In this document: positions 28,113 to 37,847 of the stretch, in pieces
Position numbering within the stretch: position 1 is the first letter of the stretch
Layout: each line of letters starts with the position of its first letter
Assembly (NCBI GenBank): GCA_028687995.1
Contig: JAQTZA010000005.1
Location: forward strand, 1 to 64,000
Source: Bacteroidales bacterium
Lineage (GTDB): Bacteria; Bacteroidota; Bacteroidia; Bacteroidales; UBA7332
Direction: 5' to 3'
Length of the DNA stretch: 64,000 nucleotides
Notes under the pieces: model-generated
Told to the model about the DNA's origin: nothing
Databases searched by the model: none
Seen by the model: only the letters and a program-made list of their open reading frames with translations
Position numbers and translations under genes: made by a program

Positions 28113-28985
28113 ATGAAAATTTTTGAATTATTAGTTGGAGGTACACTCCTTTTTGCCTCTTGTTCGGCCGATAAATCGCTTTATAAAGTTTCGGACTACA
28201 CTCCAGAGAAACAATTTACAAGCGGCATTGAAGGCCCGGCTTGTGATCGAGAGGGCAATCTGTATGCGGTGAATTATCAGAAACAAGGCACCATAGGCAA
28301 AGTGAATGCAGACGGAACGATAGAGATGTTCGTCGAACTGCCTCAGGGAAGTATTGGCAATGGTATTCGTTTCGGACAAAAGAATGAGATCTATGTGGCC
28401 GATTACAAAGCGCATCATATTTTCAAAATTAACACGGATACCCGAATTATCACCGATTTTGCGCACGAAGAGTCGATGAGCCAACCCAATGATATTGCGG
28501 TCAGCAAAAGGTTTATATATGCCAGCGATCCAGATTGGAAAACAAGCAGCGGAAGAATTTGGAAAATTGATTCAAAAGGTCGATTTACACTTCTTGAATC
28601 GGGAATGGGAACGGCCAATGGTATAGAGGCGAGTCCCGATGATAAGCTTTTGTATGTCAACGAAACCGTTCAGCGAAAAATCTGGGTGTATAATCTTGAT
28701 GAATATGGCAATACGAGAAATAAACGTCTGTTTTACGAATTCCCCGATTATGGGTTAGACGGTATGCGATGTGATGATCGAGGAAATCTTTACGTTGCTC
28801 GTCGCGAAAAAGGGACGGTTGTAGTGCTAAGTCCAGAAGGTAAGATGCTCCGTGAAATCTATTTGAAAGGAAAAATTCCCACGAATGTAACTTTCGGAGG
28901 AAAAGATGGAAAAACGCTTTTTGTAACTGTTTCCGACAGGGGTTGCATCGAGAAATTTAAAGTGAAATACAAAGGACGAGAATAG
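28113..28985 (+). CDS. SMP-30/gluconolactonase-like beta-propeller lipoprotein
   Basis: 290 residues. A lipobox is present ('LLFASCSA', Cys near 17). A six-bladed propeller follows, with 'EGPACDREGNLYAVNYQKQGTIG', 'GNGIRFG', 'SQPNDIAVS', 'GTANGIEASPDDKLLYVNET', 'GLDGMRCDDRGNLYVARR' and 'PTNVTFGGKDGKTLFVT'. Glu near the first blade, and Asn and Asp in 'QPNDIAV' and 'GLDGM', match the divalent-metal site of SMP-30/gluconolactonases. It probably hydrolyses a sugar lactone or related ester in the periplasm. It stands alone, with the two direct repeats upstream and a shared terminator downstream. Confidence 0.85.
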   Translation: MKIFELLVGGTLLFASCSADKSLYKVSDYTPEKQFTSGIEGPACDREGNLYAVNYQKQGTIGKVNADGTIEMFVELPQGSIGNGIRFGQKNEIYVADYKAHHIFKINTDTRIITDFAHEESMSQPNDIAVSKRFIYASDPDWKTSSGRIWKIDSKGRFTLLESGMGTANGIEASPDDKLLYVNETVQRKIWVYNLDEYGNTRNKRLFYEFPDYGLDGMRCDDRGNLYVARREKGTVVVLSPEGKMLREIYLKGKIPTNVTFGGKDGKTLFVTVSDRGCIEKFKVKYKGRE

Positions 28986-29005
28986 CTCATAAGCAACTAT
29001 AATAT

Positions 29006-29044
29006 AAAAGGCACAAACTCCAGATTTCAGAGTTTATGCCTTTT
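29006..29044. terminator. Bidirectional terminator between convergent genes (GGCACAAAC family)
   Basis: A 15-bp stem (29006-29020 with 29030-29044, one mismatch) is flanked by an A run on one side and a T run on the other. It can serve both the SMP-30-like gene and the alpha-2-macroglobulin gene. Confidence 0.85.
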
Positions 29045-29066
29045 GTTATTTCAGGAGTGGGAAATT

Positions 29067-32000
29067 TTATTTTCCAATCTCCACGTTGCTCATTCCAGTA
29101 CGACCATAGAAAACAGGGAAATACATTTTCTCAGCTTTGGCCGGATTCAATCCGTATTTGCCCGTAAATCGAGGTTCGAGATTAACGGTAAAAGTGGTTT
29201 TTCCTTTTCCTAATCTTCGGAGATAGATGCACACTTTTTCGGTGAAATATTCGCGGTGAGATTCGTTCCAGTTCTGTTTTTTATCGGCATAAGAACAACT
29301 GGCAGGAATCGGGATTTCGACCAAAACAAATTCCTGTTCCTCTTTTATCGTCACATCCACCAATAGTTTTATGGGTTTGCCCGCAGACAGTCGGGTGGCA
29401 TTATTCTCCAAATAACTTTTCACTTCGAATCCTTTATCTACTGATTGTGGTGTCGGGTTGAATATTCGGCTATAAGTTGTTAGATAGACTGGATAACTTC
29501 CCGATTTTGTGACCGTCACCGCACTGTTCTGAGGAATCTTTATCCGTAACGGGAAACTATCCACAGCCATCGTCAATGAACCTGTTAAGGTGATTTTCGA
29601 TTTCTCAATTTTACCAGTTTTAGTCAATAAATCTGGTAAAATAGTCTCTAAAATAGAAGCTGATTCATAGGTATTTCGCCAACATCCATTTTTGCGTTGA
29701 GCGAAAAGGAAATTTCGGATTTTGGCAAGTAGTTCAGGGTTTTTACCCTCTTTTTTGATCATCCGATAAGCAATTAACGTTGCCACGGTGTTGTTCTCCA
29801 TCAGGTTGTCCTTCTTATCCAACCAATAGCAATTGCCAAACAGATCGGTCTGCTTAGTTTGCATCAAAGTGTCCAATTTTACAGAGGTATAATGAGATTT
29901 CAACTCCATCCATCCCAAACGTTCGCTGAGTGATTTGGGATTGGGTTTCATCTTGTTGAATGAAGCCTCATAATTGCCCTTCGGATTGATTTCTCGAAGC
30001 AATCGCAAGGTGCGAATTTGCTCTGAAGCTGATTGTTGGTCGAATTGCCAAAGCAGATCTTTTGCCACTTTCTCGAAATCGGTATGGACCGTATAACCAG
30101 CATTTTTCGCTTTAATCAACGCTTCGGTTGCATGAATAGATATCCAAATCTCGGTTTTTTGTTCACCAAACCAACCCCAGAATCCATTCGAATTTTTCCC
30201 TTTTTCTACACGACTGATTAAATCTCTGATTTGTTTTTCATAATGGAATTTTTGTTTGTGAGCGTTGTAAATATCTCGCTCAAGCAATAACGCTTTTAGT
30301 CGGGAAGCAGATTGCTCGTTGCACAAATGTTGGTAATTACTCAAGTAACGAAGTTCTTTTTTTAGCAATTCTAACGCATCGCTTTCGGCATAAAGTATAG
30401 TCGAATCAGCATTCTGATTTGCAGATAAACTCAGAGTTGTGTCTCTATCCAATGCAAAAAACTGTCCGATGGTCTCTTCCGTTCCTTGTTTGATAATCGG
30501 GATAGAGCGTGATTCTCCATCACGGAATCCATCGTATCGTTTCATCACATATTCTACCGTTACGCTGTCTCTCGAGTTTGACGTCAATTGAACAGTATCA
30601 ATCATCGCATTCAGAATTTTTGCACTTTTTGTTTTCACAAGTTTATTGTCAATAGAGAAAGAGCTTTCAATCTGAATGGAGTCGCCAGTATAATTGATAG
30701 ATTTCCCAATCACATTGGCTTTATCGCCTTGCAAAATGAATCTTGGTAAGGAGAGCTGACCAACTACTGGCATAAAAGATCGAATATCGGCATTTGTCAT
30801 TGCGGCCGCTTTTCCTGGAAGTACCCCGACATACCAGCTTTTCCATTTTGTGACGTCGTCGGGTAATGTTGTTTCGAAAGAGGCGATTCCGTTTTTGTCT
30901 GTTGTTAAAGCCGGTTGCCAAAAAAGTTCGTCAGAGAAATTGGAACGGATCTTTCCGCCGGAAGATTGCATCGACTGGAAATCTCCGTCAGAGAGTAACT
31001 GTTGCATCATTCGTTTTGCATCCATTGCCGAAGCTATTCCTCCTTTTTTGGTGGTGATCAGAATGACGCCATTCGCACCTCGCGAACCGTAGATTGCGGT
31101 TGCCGAGGCATCTTTCAATACCTCAAATTTTTGAATATCAGCTGGATTCATTTTCGACAAATCAGCGTTGCTGATTACGCCATCAATCACATACAGAGGT
31201 TGGGCATTACTATCTAAGGAGCTAATTCCTCGAATTGAAATGTTATTGTCTTCAGAGACTGAGACTCCCGCAGATTTTCCAGCTAACATACTTGAAACAG
31301 ATCCAGTCATATCACTTTTTCTGTGAACTCCATAACCAACTGCAAATACTTCTTGTAGAGCCACGATACTTTCTGGTAAGATGACATTCAAAATACCTGT
31401 ATTTTGTTGTATGAAGGTTTGTGTATTACATCCAATGTAGGAGTAGGTTAAAGTTCTGTATCCAGATGGAACGGTAATGGTATATTTCCCATTTATATCG
31501 GTAACTGCTCCCACTTTCGTGCCATTCACGGCTATCGTTGCCCCAATAATTGGTTCTTTTTCGTTATCCATCACTATCCCAGAAACCGTGATTGAACCTA
31601 CATATTCTGGATTATAAGGAATATGTTTCGCATTTAGAACCACATCACTTGCCAAATAAGGAACAATTGTTTTTTCTGCATTGATGAAAGGAGTTGCGTA
31701 AGGATAGACCGATTGCAGATTTTCTTTCGAAAAACTCATCTCATTCAACGAAAACTTCATTAAGGTAAAAGAGTTCTCTTTTATTTCGATTGCATTGATC
31801 ACATAAAATGTAAAGTCATCCAGTAGCAAAATTAGATTGTATTGTCCGGCAGGAATATGATCGAACGAATTAACGTAAGGTCGATAAAACGAGCTCCTTC
31901 TTTCACCGGTATTGTACACCGACCATCCCAATGCTTTTTTGAATATCGAGTGCGGAATTTGTGGCTTGATCTTTATTTTAGCTGCATTGCTAGAGTAGCC

Positions 32001-34901
32001 TAATTCATTTTTGTATTGAATATTATTTCTCAATTTTTGCTTCAAATAATCTTTATAGAGAGAATCAAGGCAGTTTAGAGTGAGCAGTTTTTGTTGAAAA
32101 CTGAGAGAAGGAGTTTTGTAATTCACCCAGTCGTAATTTCTGGTTGATCTCATTTTGGTCACATTCGGTAAGAATTCGTACTCAAACAGCTCATTATCTG
32201 GCGTGAAATTTCGACTGAAAGAGTTAATATTTTGATAGGAAATCGTGTTATTCTCAAACGGCCCGGCAATTTGCGCTTTCTTGTTTTCCAGAATCTCAAA
32301 ATGGAATTTTCCCTGATGCAGAAATGCAAAGTCATCGTTGTAGTTGTATCTAATTTTGACCAAGCTTCTGGCTAATTCGTTCTGTTCATCATAACTGTAT
32401 TTGGCTTTTTTGGAAAAAACAACATCGTGGGAATATTTGTCAGGATCAACACTGACGATGTAATTGTTATGAGATGAGATGTCGATATTAAATAAAATCG
32501 ATTTGAGGACCGTACGCATCTTTATTCTATGTTTGCCGGGCAAAATTCTAAACCAATAGGGACGGTTCGTCGTTGCTTCGTTGCTATACACCAACATGTC
32601 GTCGATATAGAGCATATTAATCGGTAATATTTTCCCTTCGTGAACCAAATATGGAGCAATCAGAGAAACTGAATCAGGCGTAGCGCTCGTCAATTGATAA
32701 AATCCACTATCTGGATAGGCAAAACGATACATCTCAATCGTATCGAGACGCATCGTTGTTTTCCATTTCTCATAATCCAATACATCGGAAGAGCTCAGAT
32801 TTAAGGAGTTGAACTGACTTCTAAATGAGTTGTAAATTCGTCTTCCTTTTGCATAATTTTCATTGTATGGCAATCTGATTGATAGATCATCGTGAAACTT
32901 AGCTGTGTATCCAGTCGCTGTCAGATCGACATTGGGCATCGGTTTCCCTTTGTCGTCGGTGACAGCAAGTTTCACCTCTATTTTTTGTCCGGGGAAGGCT
33001 ACAGAAGGCAATATTGCGCTGATGTTCATTTTCGGCGGAGCGTAATGTGCGTAGTAATCTACTGATTGTGCACGACCTCCCCACACATATTGAACTGAAA
33101 TATAGTAGGTTGCACTGCGGAACGCTTTCAGTTTTAGATCCAGATTTGTTCCTGTTCCACGCTTTATTTCGCAACTATTCTTGTAGATTGTGTAGGCTAA
33201 TGGCAAATTGTATGGGTTCTCGATGGAAGCAAACAGACTGTCTTTAGCCTGCTGAATAGTACACTTCACACCTGACGTGCCTTGCTGTGGCGAGAAACTC
33301 TCTTTGTTATTTTGATAAGAGACTTTGTATTCAGTTACCAGAGGATTTATGCGAATAATGGCAGGGAGTGAGATCATTGTATCGGGTAGAATGCCTCTTG
33401 TCATATTTGCTGAAATACCAGTTACGAATTTTCCTTTATGCGTGAAATTGATGGTAAAAGAATCACCTTTTTGCTCGCAATTAATTTTATCATAAGAATA
33501 GATGCGTTTGAAATGAACATCAACGTTTTTACTCTGATTATCAGAGTTGTTGAATCGCCCAGATAGTTTCAGTTGAAGCGTCGCGGGAGGAAAGATTGAG
33601 TCTGGAATCAAAAATTTCATCTCTCCTGTTGGATCTATTTGAACGGTTTTTGTCCATAATTTCTCCGGAAACTGGATTTTTGCTGAGTCGAATTGCTCTA
33701 CCGATTGCACCGACAATTCCAAATCTACGCGAGCATCTGGCAGCGGCAGGTTGTTTTCATCGTGTGCTTTGAGTGTTATTTCGATGGAGTCGTGGCGCAG
33801 ATATTCATTTTTAGGAAGACTCATTTCGTATTCTGCACTTTTCAGTTCATAGTTTTCATATTTGAAAGATCTGCTGACTAGTGTTTTATCGTCCATGGTA
33901 GAAAGAGATAGTGAATAGTAGCGATCAAGTTTCAATCCATATTCTGGTTTCGGAATAAAGCTTGTGTAATATATACCTGGTCGCTTTGGTTTCAATGTAT
34001 CGATGCAGATCATTTTTTCGGTATAAATCCTCAAAAGCAGAGGTTTGTCGTATGGTTTATTATTTTTATCCAAAACCAATGCTTTTAGTTTAATAGTATC
34101 ATTTGTGCGGTATCTCGGTTTGTTCAGAATCATAAAACCGTTATTTTCTCTGTATTCGCTATTATCATAATCAGAAGGATTAAATATTCGATCAGCCGTT
34201 CTGTTGATGGTTCTGATTGTGCCATAAGCATAACCTTTTTTAATGCTGGTCACTGCATCAAATGGTAATTTGAAAACAAATGTAAGCGGACGAGTTATTA
34301 AATTTAGCACAGGGGTAGAGTTGATTCCGTTCACTGCGCGTTTTAGTGGATTGAGGTTATACCGTTTTTTGATTTTGTAAAAGGTACGCATACCATCTAC
34401 TTCGATGGATAGGATTCCATCTTTGTCGGTTTTAGTGCGGCGATAGGTTCTGGTTTTTTTGTCGAATTTGATAGAACAATGCCCCAGTTTTACTTTTGCG
34501 TTTGTGATGGGTAGTCCCGTTGCTTTATCCAATACGCTGATAGCCAAATCCGTCTGATTGTCTAGAATTTCGTAGGTGAAATTACAAAATGATTTAATCT
34601 CACTCTTCAGAAAATTCTCTTTTGCCTCAGTAAATAGATAGTGACCCGTTGGAAAGGTTCTTGTATAGACTCTGTTTCTTGATAATGTGTCGATGTATTG
34701 CGCAAAAAAATCGTTCGTCAGCGTTTCTACTTTATCGGTGTAAAATTCCTCCGCTTGCTGGTTGGTGATTTTGTAAATATACAAAACAGGGGTTGAAAAC
34801 CGCTCACTTTGAAGTGATTGAGCGTATGTTTTTGAAGATGTAAATAGTAAAAATGCAATAATTTGAAGAGTTGCAATGTAGAGAATTCTGTTGATATTCA
34901 T
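29067..34901 (-). CDS. Alpha-2-macroglobulin-family protein with an internal SusC-type carboxypeptidase-regulatory and TonB-plug module
   Basis: 1944 residues. A signal peptide (to 'KTYAQS') is followed by macroglobulin (MG) beta-domains across about 100-1080 ('NKPRYRTNDTIKLKALVLDK' is an MG2-type start). Residues about 1100-1180 form a carboxypeptidase-regulatory-like domain ('SGIVMDNEKEPIIGATIAVNG'). Residues about 1190-1290 form a TonB-plug-like domain ('PLYVIDGVISN', 'EVLKDASATAIYGSRGANGV'), nearly identical in motif to the SusC at 6996 but with no barrel. The alpha-2-macroglobulin core resumes with 'FWQPALTTDKNGIASFETTLPDDVTKWKSW', and the thioester motif Cys1527-Asn-Glu-Gln lies in the alpha-helical thioester region. 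Bacterial homologues trap proteases covalently. Here the plug-like part may dock to outer-membrane partners; that is inference. It has its own promoter. Confidence 0.88.
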   Translation of the reverse strand: MNINRILYIATLQIIAFLLFTSSKTYAQSLQSERFSTPVLYIYKITNQQAEEFYTDKVETLTNDFFAQYIDTLSRNRVYTRTFPTGHYLFTEAKENFLKSEIKSFCNFTYEILDNQTDLAISVLDKATGLPITNAKVKLGHCSIKFDKKTRTYRRTKTDKDGILSIEVDGMRTFYKIKKRYNLNPLKRAVNGINSTPVLNLITRPLTFVFKLPFDAVTSIKKGYAYGTIRTINRTADRIFNPSDYDNSEYRENNGFMILNKPRYRTNDTIKLKALVLDKNNKPYDKPLLLRIYTEKMICIDTLKPKRPGIYYTSFIPKPEYGLKLDRYYSLSLSTMDDKTLVSRSFKYENYELKSAEYEMSLPKNEYLRHDSIEITLKAHDENNLPLPDARVDLELSVQSVEQFDSAKIQFPEKLWTKTVQIDPTGEMKFLIPDSIFPPATLQLKLSGRFNNSDNQSKNVDVHFKRIYSYDKINCEQKGDSFTINFTHKGKFVTGISANMTRGILPDTMISLPAIIRINPLVTEYKVSYQNNKESFSPQQGTSGVKCTIQQAKDSLFASIENPYNLPLAYTIYKNSCEIKRGTGTNLDLKLKAFRSATYYISVQYVWGGRAQSVDYYAHYAPPKMNISAILPSVAFPGQKIEVKLAVTDDKGKPMPNVDLTATGYTAKFHDDLSIRLPYNENYAKGRRIYNSFRSQFNSLNLSSSDVLDYEKWKTTMRLDTIEMYRFAYPDSGFYQLTSATPDSVSLIAPYLVHEGKILPINMLYIDDMLVYSNEATTNRPYWFRILPGKHRIKMRTVLKSILFNIDISSHNNYIVSVDPDKYSHDVVFSKKAKYSYDEQNELARSLVKIRYNYNDDFAFLHQGKFHFEILENKKAQIAGPFENNTISYQNINSFSRNFTPDNELFEYEFLPNVTKMRSTRNYDWVNYKTPSLSFQQKLLTLNCLDSLYKDYLKQKLRNNIQYKNELGYSSNAAKIKIKPQIPHSIFKKALGWSVYNTGERRSSFYRPYVNSFDHIPAGQYNLILLLDDFTFYVINAIEIKENSFTLMKFSLNEMSFSKENLQSVYPYATPFINAEKTIVPYLASDVVLNAKHIPYNPEYVGSITVSGIVMDNEKEPIIGATIAVNGTKVGAVTDINGKYTITVPSGYRTLTYSYIGCNTQTFIQQNTGILNVILPESIVALQEVFAVGYGVHRKSDMTGSVSSMLAGKSAGVSVSEDNNISIRGISSLDSNAQPLYVIDGVISNADLSKMNPADIQKFEVLKDASATAIYGSRGANGVILITTKKGGIASAMDAKRMMQQLLSDGDFQSMQSSGGKIRSNFSDELFWQPALTTDKNGIASFETTLPDDVTKWKSWYVGVLPGKAAAMTNADIRSFMPVVGQLSLPRFILQGDKANVIGKSINYTGDSIQIESSFSIDNKLVKTKSAKILNAMIDTVQLTSNSRDSVTVEYVMKRYDGFRDGESRSIPIIKQGTEETIGQFFALDRDTTLSLSANQNADSTILYAESDALELLKKELRYLSNYQHLCNEQSASRLKALLLERDIYNAHKQKFHYEKQIRDLISRVEKGKNSNGFWGWFGEQKTEIWISIHATEALIKAKNAGYTVHTDFEKVAKDLLWQFDQQSASEQIRTLRLLREINPKGNYEASFNKMKPNPKSLSERLGWMELKSHYTSVKLDTLMQTKQTDLFGNCYWLDKKDNLMENNTVATLIAYRMIKKEGKNPELLAKIRNFLFAQRKNGCWRNTYESASILETILPDLLTKTGKIEKSKITLTGSLTMAVDSFPLRIKIPQNSAVTVTKSGSYPVYLTTYSRIFNPTPQSVDKGFEVKSYLENNATRLSAGKPIKLLVDVTIKEEQEFVLVEIPIPASCSYADKKQNWNESHREYFTEKVCIYLRRLGKGKTTFTVNLEPRFTGKYGLNPAKAEKMYFPVFYGRTGMSNVEIGK

Positions 34902-34932
34902 TTTTTGTCTTTCTTTTTTTGATTTTAAATAG

Positions 34933-34964
34933 CAAACATAGCTATTTTAGAGATATTAACCAAA
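34933..34964 (-). promoter_or_regulatory. Promoter of the alpha-2-macroglobulin gene
   Basis: TTTG (34964-34961), 20 nt, then TATGTTTG (34940-34933) on the minus strand; the ATG follows 31 nt later. An excellent match to the Bacteroidota consensus. Confidence 0.75.
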
Positions 34965-34980
34965 AAGAAAGTGTAATAAT

Positions 34981-35021
34981 AAAAAGGCACAAACTCATAA
35001 GTTTCAGAGTTTGTGCCTTTT
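34981..35021 (-). terminator. recA terminator (GGCACAAAC family)
   Basis: A perfect 15-bp stem (34982-34996 with 35007-35021) has a T run on the minus strand. It lies 22 bp after the recA stop. The stem sequence is almost the same as at 29006-29044. Confidence 0.9.
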
Positions 35022-35042
35022 GCTATAAAGTTATACTTGTTG

Positions 35043-36074
35043 CTATGCTTTTTTTGTCAAAGCTTCCATAATCAATGCTGTGATTTCATCAGCCAATTCG
35101 GGATTGTCTTTGAGAGTGTTTTTCGCCGATTCGCGACCTTGTCCGAGTTTGGTGTCGTTGTAGCTAAACCACGATCCGCTTTTCTTCACGATGCCTTTTT
35201 CCACGCCTAAATCTACAATTTCGCCAACTCTAGATATTCCTTCGCCAAAAACGATGTCGAATTCAGCTTTTTTGAAAGGTGGCGCCACTTTGTTTTTCAC
35301 CACTTTCACGCGAGCTTGATTTCCAATGGCTTCGTCACCCTCTTTGATTTGACCCATTTTACGAATATCGAGGCGAACTGATGCGTAGAATTTCAACGCA
35401 TTTCCACCGGTAGTCGTTTCTGGATTTCCAAACATTACACCGATTTTATCGCGTAACTGATTGATGAAGATACAAGTAGTATTTGTTTTGCTAATGGTTC
35501 CAGTCATTTTGCGCAATGCCTGAGACATCAAACGTGCTTGCAGCCCCATTTTTGAGTCACCCATATCGCCTTCGAGTTCGGCTTTTGGAGTCAATGCAGC
35601 CACCGAGTCAATCACGATAATGTCGATAGCCGAAGAGCGAATCAACTGTTCAGCTATTTCGAGCGCTTGTTCGCCGCTGTCTGGTTGCGAAATCAAAAGG
35701 TTTTCGATATCAACACCTAGTTTTTCGGCATAGAAACGGTCGAAAGCATGCTCGGCATCTATAAACGCAGCTATACCACCCGCCTTTTGCGCTTGTGCAA
35801 TGGCATGTATGGCGAGTGTGGTTTTACCCGACGACTCTGGACCATAAATCTCAACTACCCGACCACGAGGATATCCGCCTACACCAAGCGCCGCATCGAG
35901 ACCTATAGATCCAGAAGGAATAACTGGAACATCGTCATACACTTCGTCACCCATTTTCATAATGGATCCTTTGCCGAAGTTTTTATCGATTTTATCCATT
36001 GCAGCCTGTAGTGCTTTGAGCTTTTCGCTAGATGCAGGAAATTTAATCTCCTGATCTTTTTGTTCTTTTGCCAT
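35043..36074 (-). CDS. recA: Recombinase RecA
   Basis: 343 residues, the normal length. The Walker A motif '[11 protein letters not shown]' lies near residue 75. '[33 protein letters not shown]', '[36 protein letters not shown]' (Walker B plus L1) and '[34 protein letters not shown]' (L2) are all present. It forms ATP-dependent filaments on single-stranded DNA for homologous recombination and triggers the SOS response. No obvious LexA box was recognised. It lies downstream of bcp with a 90-bp gap that holds its own promoter candidate. Confidence 0.98.
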   Translation of the reverse strand: MAKEQKDQEIKFPASSEKLKALQAAMDKIDKNFGKGSIMKMGDEVYDDVPVIPSGSIGLDAALGVGGYPRGRVVEIYGPESSGKTTLAIHAIAQAQKAGGIAAFIDAEHAFDRFYAEKLGVDIENLLISQPDSGEQALEIAEQLIRSSAIDIIVIDSVAALTPKAELEGDMGDSKMGLQARLMSQALRKMTGTISKTNTTCIFINQLRDKIGVMFGNPETTTGGNALKFYASVRLDIRKMGQIKEGDEAIGNQARVKVVKNKVAPPFKKAEFDIVFGEGISRVGEIVDLGVEKGIVKKSGSWFSYNDTKLGQGRESAKNTLKDNPELADEITALIMEALTKKA

Positions 36075-36105
36075 TTTAGTATGATTTATTATTGTATATT
36101 TTTTT

Positions 36106-36113
36106 CAAAGATA
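36106..36113 (-). promoter_or_regulatory. Putative recA promoter -7 element
   Basis: TATCTTTG on the minus strand fits TAnnTTTG and lies about 32 nt before the recA ATG. The -33 region is T-rich (TTTTAATTTC) but not a clean TTTG. Confidence 0.5.
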
Positions 36114-36164
36114 AAGTATTCTCTTGAAATTAAAAGAGGAATTATCAAAAGAATTTTAAGAAAA

Positions 36165-36623
36165 TTACAGGCTCAAAATTTGTGTAGCGTGCTCTTTGGT
36201 TTTCACCTCTTTTGGCTCGATGACTTGCTCGATGATCCCTTTTTCGTTGATAATAAATGTGGTGCGGGCAGTTCCCATGTACGAGCGACCATACATCGAT
36301 TTTTCTACCCAAACGCCGAAAGTTTCTACCAATTTTTTGTCGGTGTCGGCAATTAAATCGAACGGCAAAGTCTGTTTTGCAATGAAGTTGAGGTGCGACT
36401 TTGGACTATCGATGCTCACGCCTAAAATTTCGTATCCAGCTTTTTTCAATTCAGCATAATTGTCACGCAGACTGCAAGCTTGCATTGTGCAACCAGGTGT
36501 GCTGTCTTTGGGGTAAAAATAGATCACTAGTTTTTTACCTGCGTAATCGCTAGTTTTTACCTCTTGTCCTTTTTGGTTGATGCCCAACAATTCGGGGGCT
36601 TTATCTCCTGCTTTTAGTGCCAT
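36165..36623 (-). CDS. bcp: Thioredoxin-dependent peroxiredoxin (Bcp/PrxQ)
   Basis: 152 residues. The PrxQ pattern 'FYPKDSTPGCTMQACSLRDNYAELKKAGYEILGVSIDSPKSH' holds the peroxidatic Cys in 'PGCT' (near residue 45) and the resolving Cys five residues later. 'FDLIADTDKKLVETFGVW' and 'TTFIINEKGIIEQVI' complete the family. It reduces hydrogen peroxide and organic peroxides in the cytoplasm using thioredoxin. It lies upstream of recA on the same strand. Confidence 0.95.
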   Translation of the reverse strand: MALKAGDKAPELLGINQKGQEVKTSDYAGKKLVIYFYPKDSTPGCTMQACSLRDNYAELKKAGYEILGVSIDSPKSHLNFIAKQTLPFDLIADTDKKLVETFGVWVEKSMYGRSYMGTARTTFIINEKGIIEQVIEPKEVKTKEHATQILSL

Positions 36624-36716
36624 TTTTCAAAATATTAGGAATTATGAATAAAAAAATTACGATGGATTTTTGAGTCCAAATTATAAACGTATAGTTAAGT
36701 TGTTTGTTCAAAACCG

Positions 36717-37847
36717 TTATTTCAAAATTCCAGTATAGAGTTTATGAATCTGTTCTGCCTGAATTTTCTCGTCGAAACGCTTTACGTATTCTTTGCCAGA
36801 AGCTATCATCTTATTTTGCAACTTTTCATCTGAGAGAATGAGGTCGAACGTTGCTGCTAACTCTTTCTCGTTGAATGGATTGACGTAAACAGAATCCACT
36901 CCACCTGCCTCTTCAAGGCAAGAACCAGTAGCCCCAATCACAGGCAATCTGCTGTGAATGGCTTCGATAAGTGGGATGCCAAATCCTTCGTACAGCGACG
37001 GATAGACAAATAGTTTCGCTAGTTGATACAACGCTGACAAATCAGCAAACGGTACGTCGTGAATCAGTTTTACCCGATTTTGAAGATTGTTTGCTGTAAC
37101 AAAATTCTCAATTTCTGTGGTGTAAGCTGTCCGTTTGCCAACAGCCACTAAGGGAATTTCCGATTTTGTATGCAGTAATGCTTTCACTGCTAGAAGCAGA
37201 TTCTTGCGCTCTTCGATGCTTCCTACAGAGAGAATAAATTCTGCGGGTAAATTGTATTTTTGTCGAACTGAATCCAGTTTTTCAGGCGTTGTTCTTTGTG
37301 TAAAAACGGCATCACAACCTTGATAAATGACTTCTATTTTAGACTCATCAATGTGATAAAATCGCACTATGTCGCGTTTTGTACATTCGCTCACGGCGAT
37401 GATTTTGTCTGCCACCTGACAGGCATATCGGAATTTCAGATTATAAATAAATCGATCTATCGGTTTGTAAAACTCAGGATGACAACGGAAAATGAGGTCA
37501 TGAATCGTCACCACACTTTTGATACCGGAGTGTTGAATGCCTATGGGTAATTCGTTGCTCAACCCGTGGAAAATCTCAATCTTATCACGTTTCAGTTGCG
37601 TAATAATGCCGCGACTTCGCCAAATCGATTTGAATTTTGCACCCAAAAATGTATCGGGAGTTTTTGCTAAAATATTCTTTTTCTGCAAAAGTTGATTCAG
37701 AAAACCGTTTTGTTTAAGCGTAGGAGAATATAGAAAGTATTCGTCAGAAGAGAAATTTTGTGATAGAATTTCCACCACGTATCGGCTATAATTGCCGAGT
37801 CCAGTGCGGTTGAGTGCAGCACGTTTTGCGTCGAATCCGATTCTCAT
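36717..37847 (-). CDS. Glycosyltransferase family 4
   Basis: 376 residues, GT-B fold. The N-terminal acceptor domain begins 'RIGFDAKRAALNRTGLGNYSRYVVE'. The C-terminal donor domain carries 'ILSVGSIEERKNLLLAVKALL' and the E-x7-E segment 'YPSLYEGFGIPLIEAIHSRLPVIG', typical of retaining GT4 mannosyl- or glucosyltransferases. It probably adds a hexose to a surface glycan, but donor and acceptor are unknown. The start overlaps the stop of the upstream small gene by four bases, which indicates coupling in an aroK-orf-GT operon. Confidence 0.92.
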   Translation of the reverse strand: MRIGFDAKRAALNRTGLGNYSRYVVEILSQNFSSDEYFLYSPTLKQNGFLNQLLQKKNILAKTPDTFLGAKFKSIWRSRGIITQLKRDKIEIFHGLSNELPIGIQHSGIKSVVTIHDLIFRCHPEFYKPIDRFIYNLKFRYACQVADKIIAVSECTKRDIVRFYHIDESKIEVIYQGCDAVFTQRTTPEKLDSVRQKYNLPAEFILSVGSIEERKNLLLAVKALLHTKSEIPLVAVGKRTAYTTEIENFVTANNLQNRVKLIHDVPFADLSALYQLAKLFVYPSLYEGFGIPLIEAIHSRLPVIGATGSCLEEAGGVDSVYVNPFNEKELAATFDLILSDEKLQNKMIASGKEYVKRFDEKIQAEQIHKLYTGILK

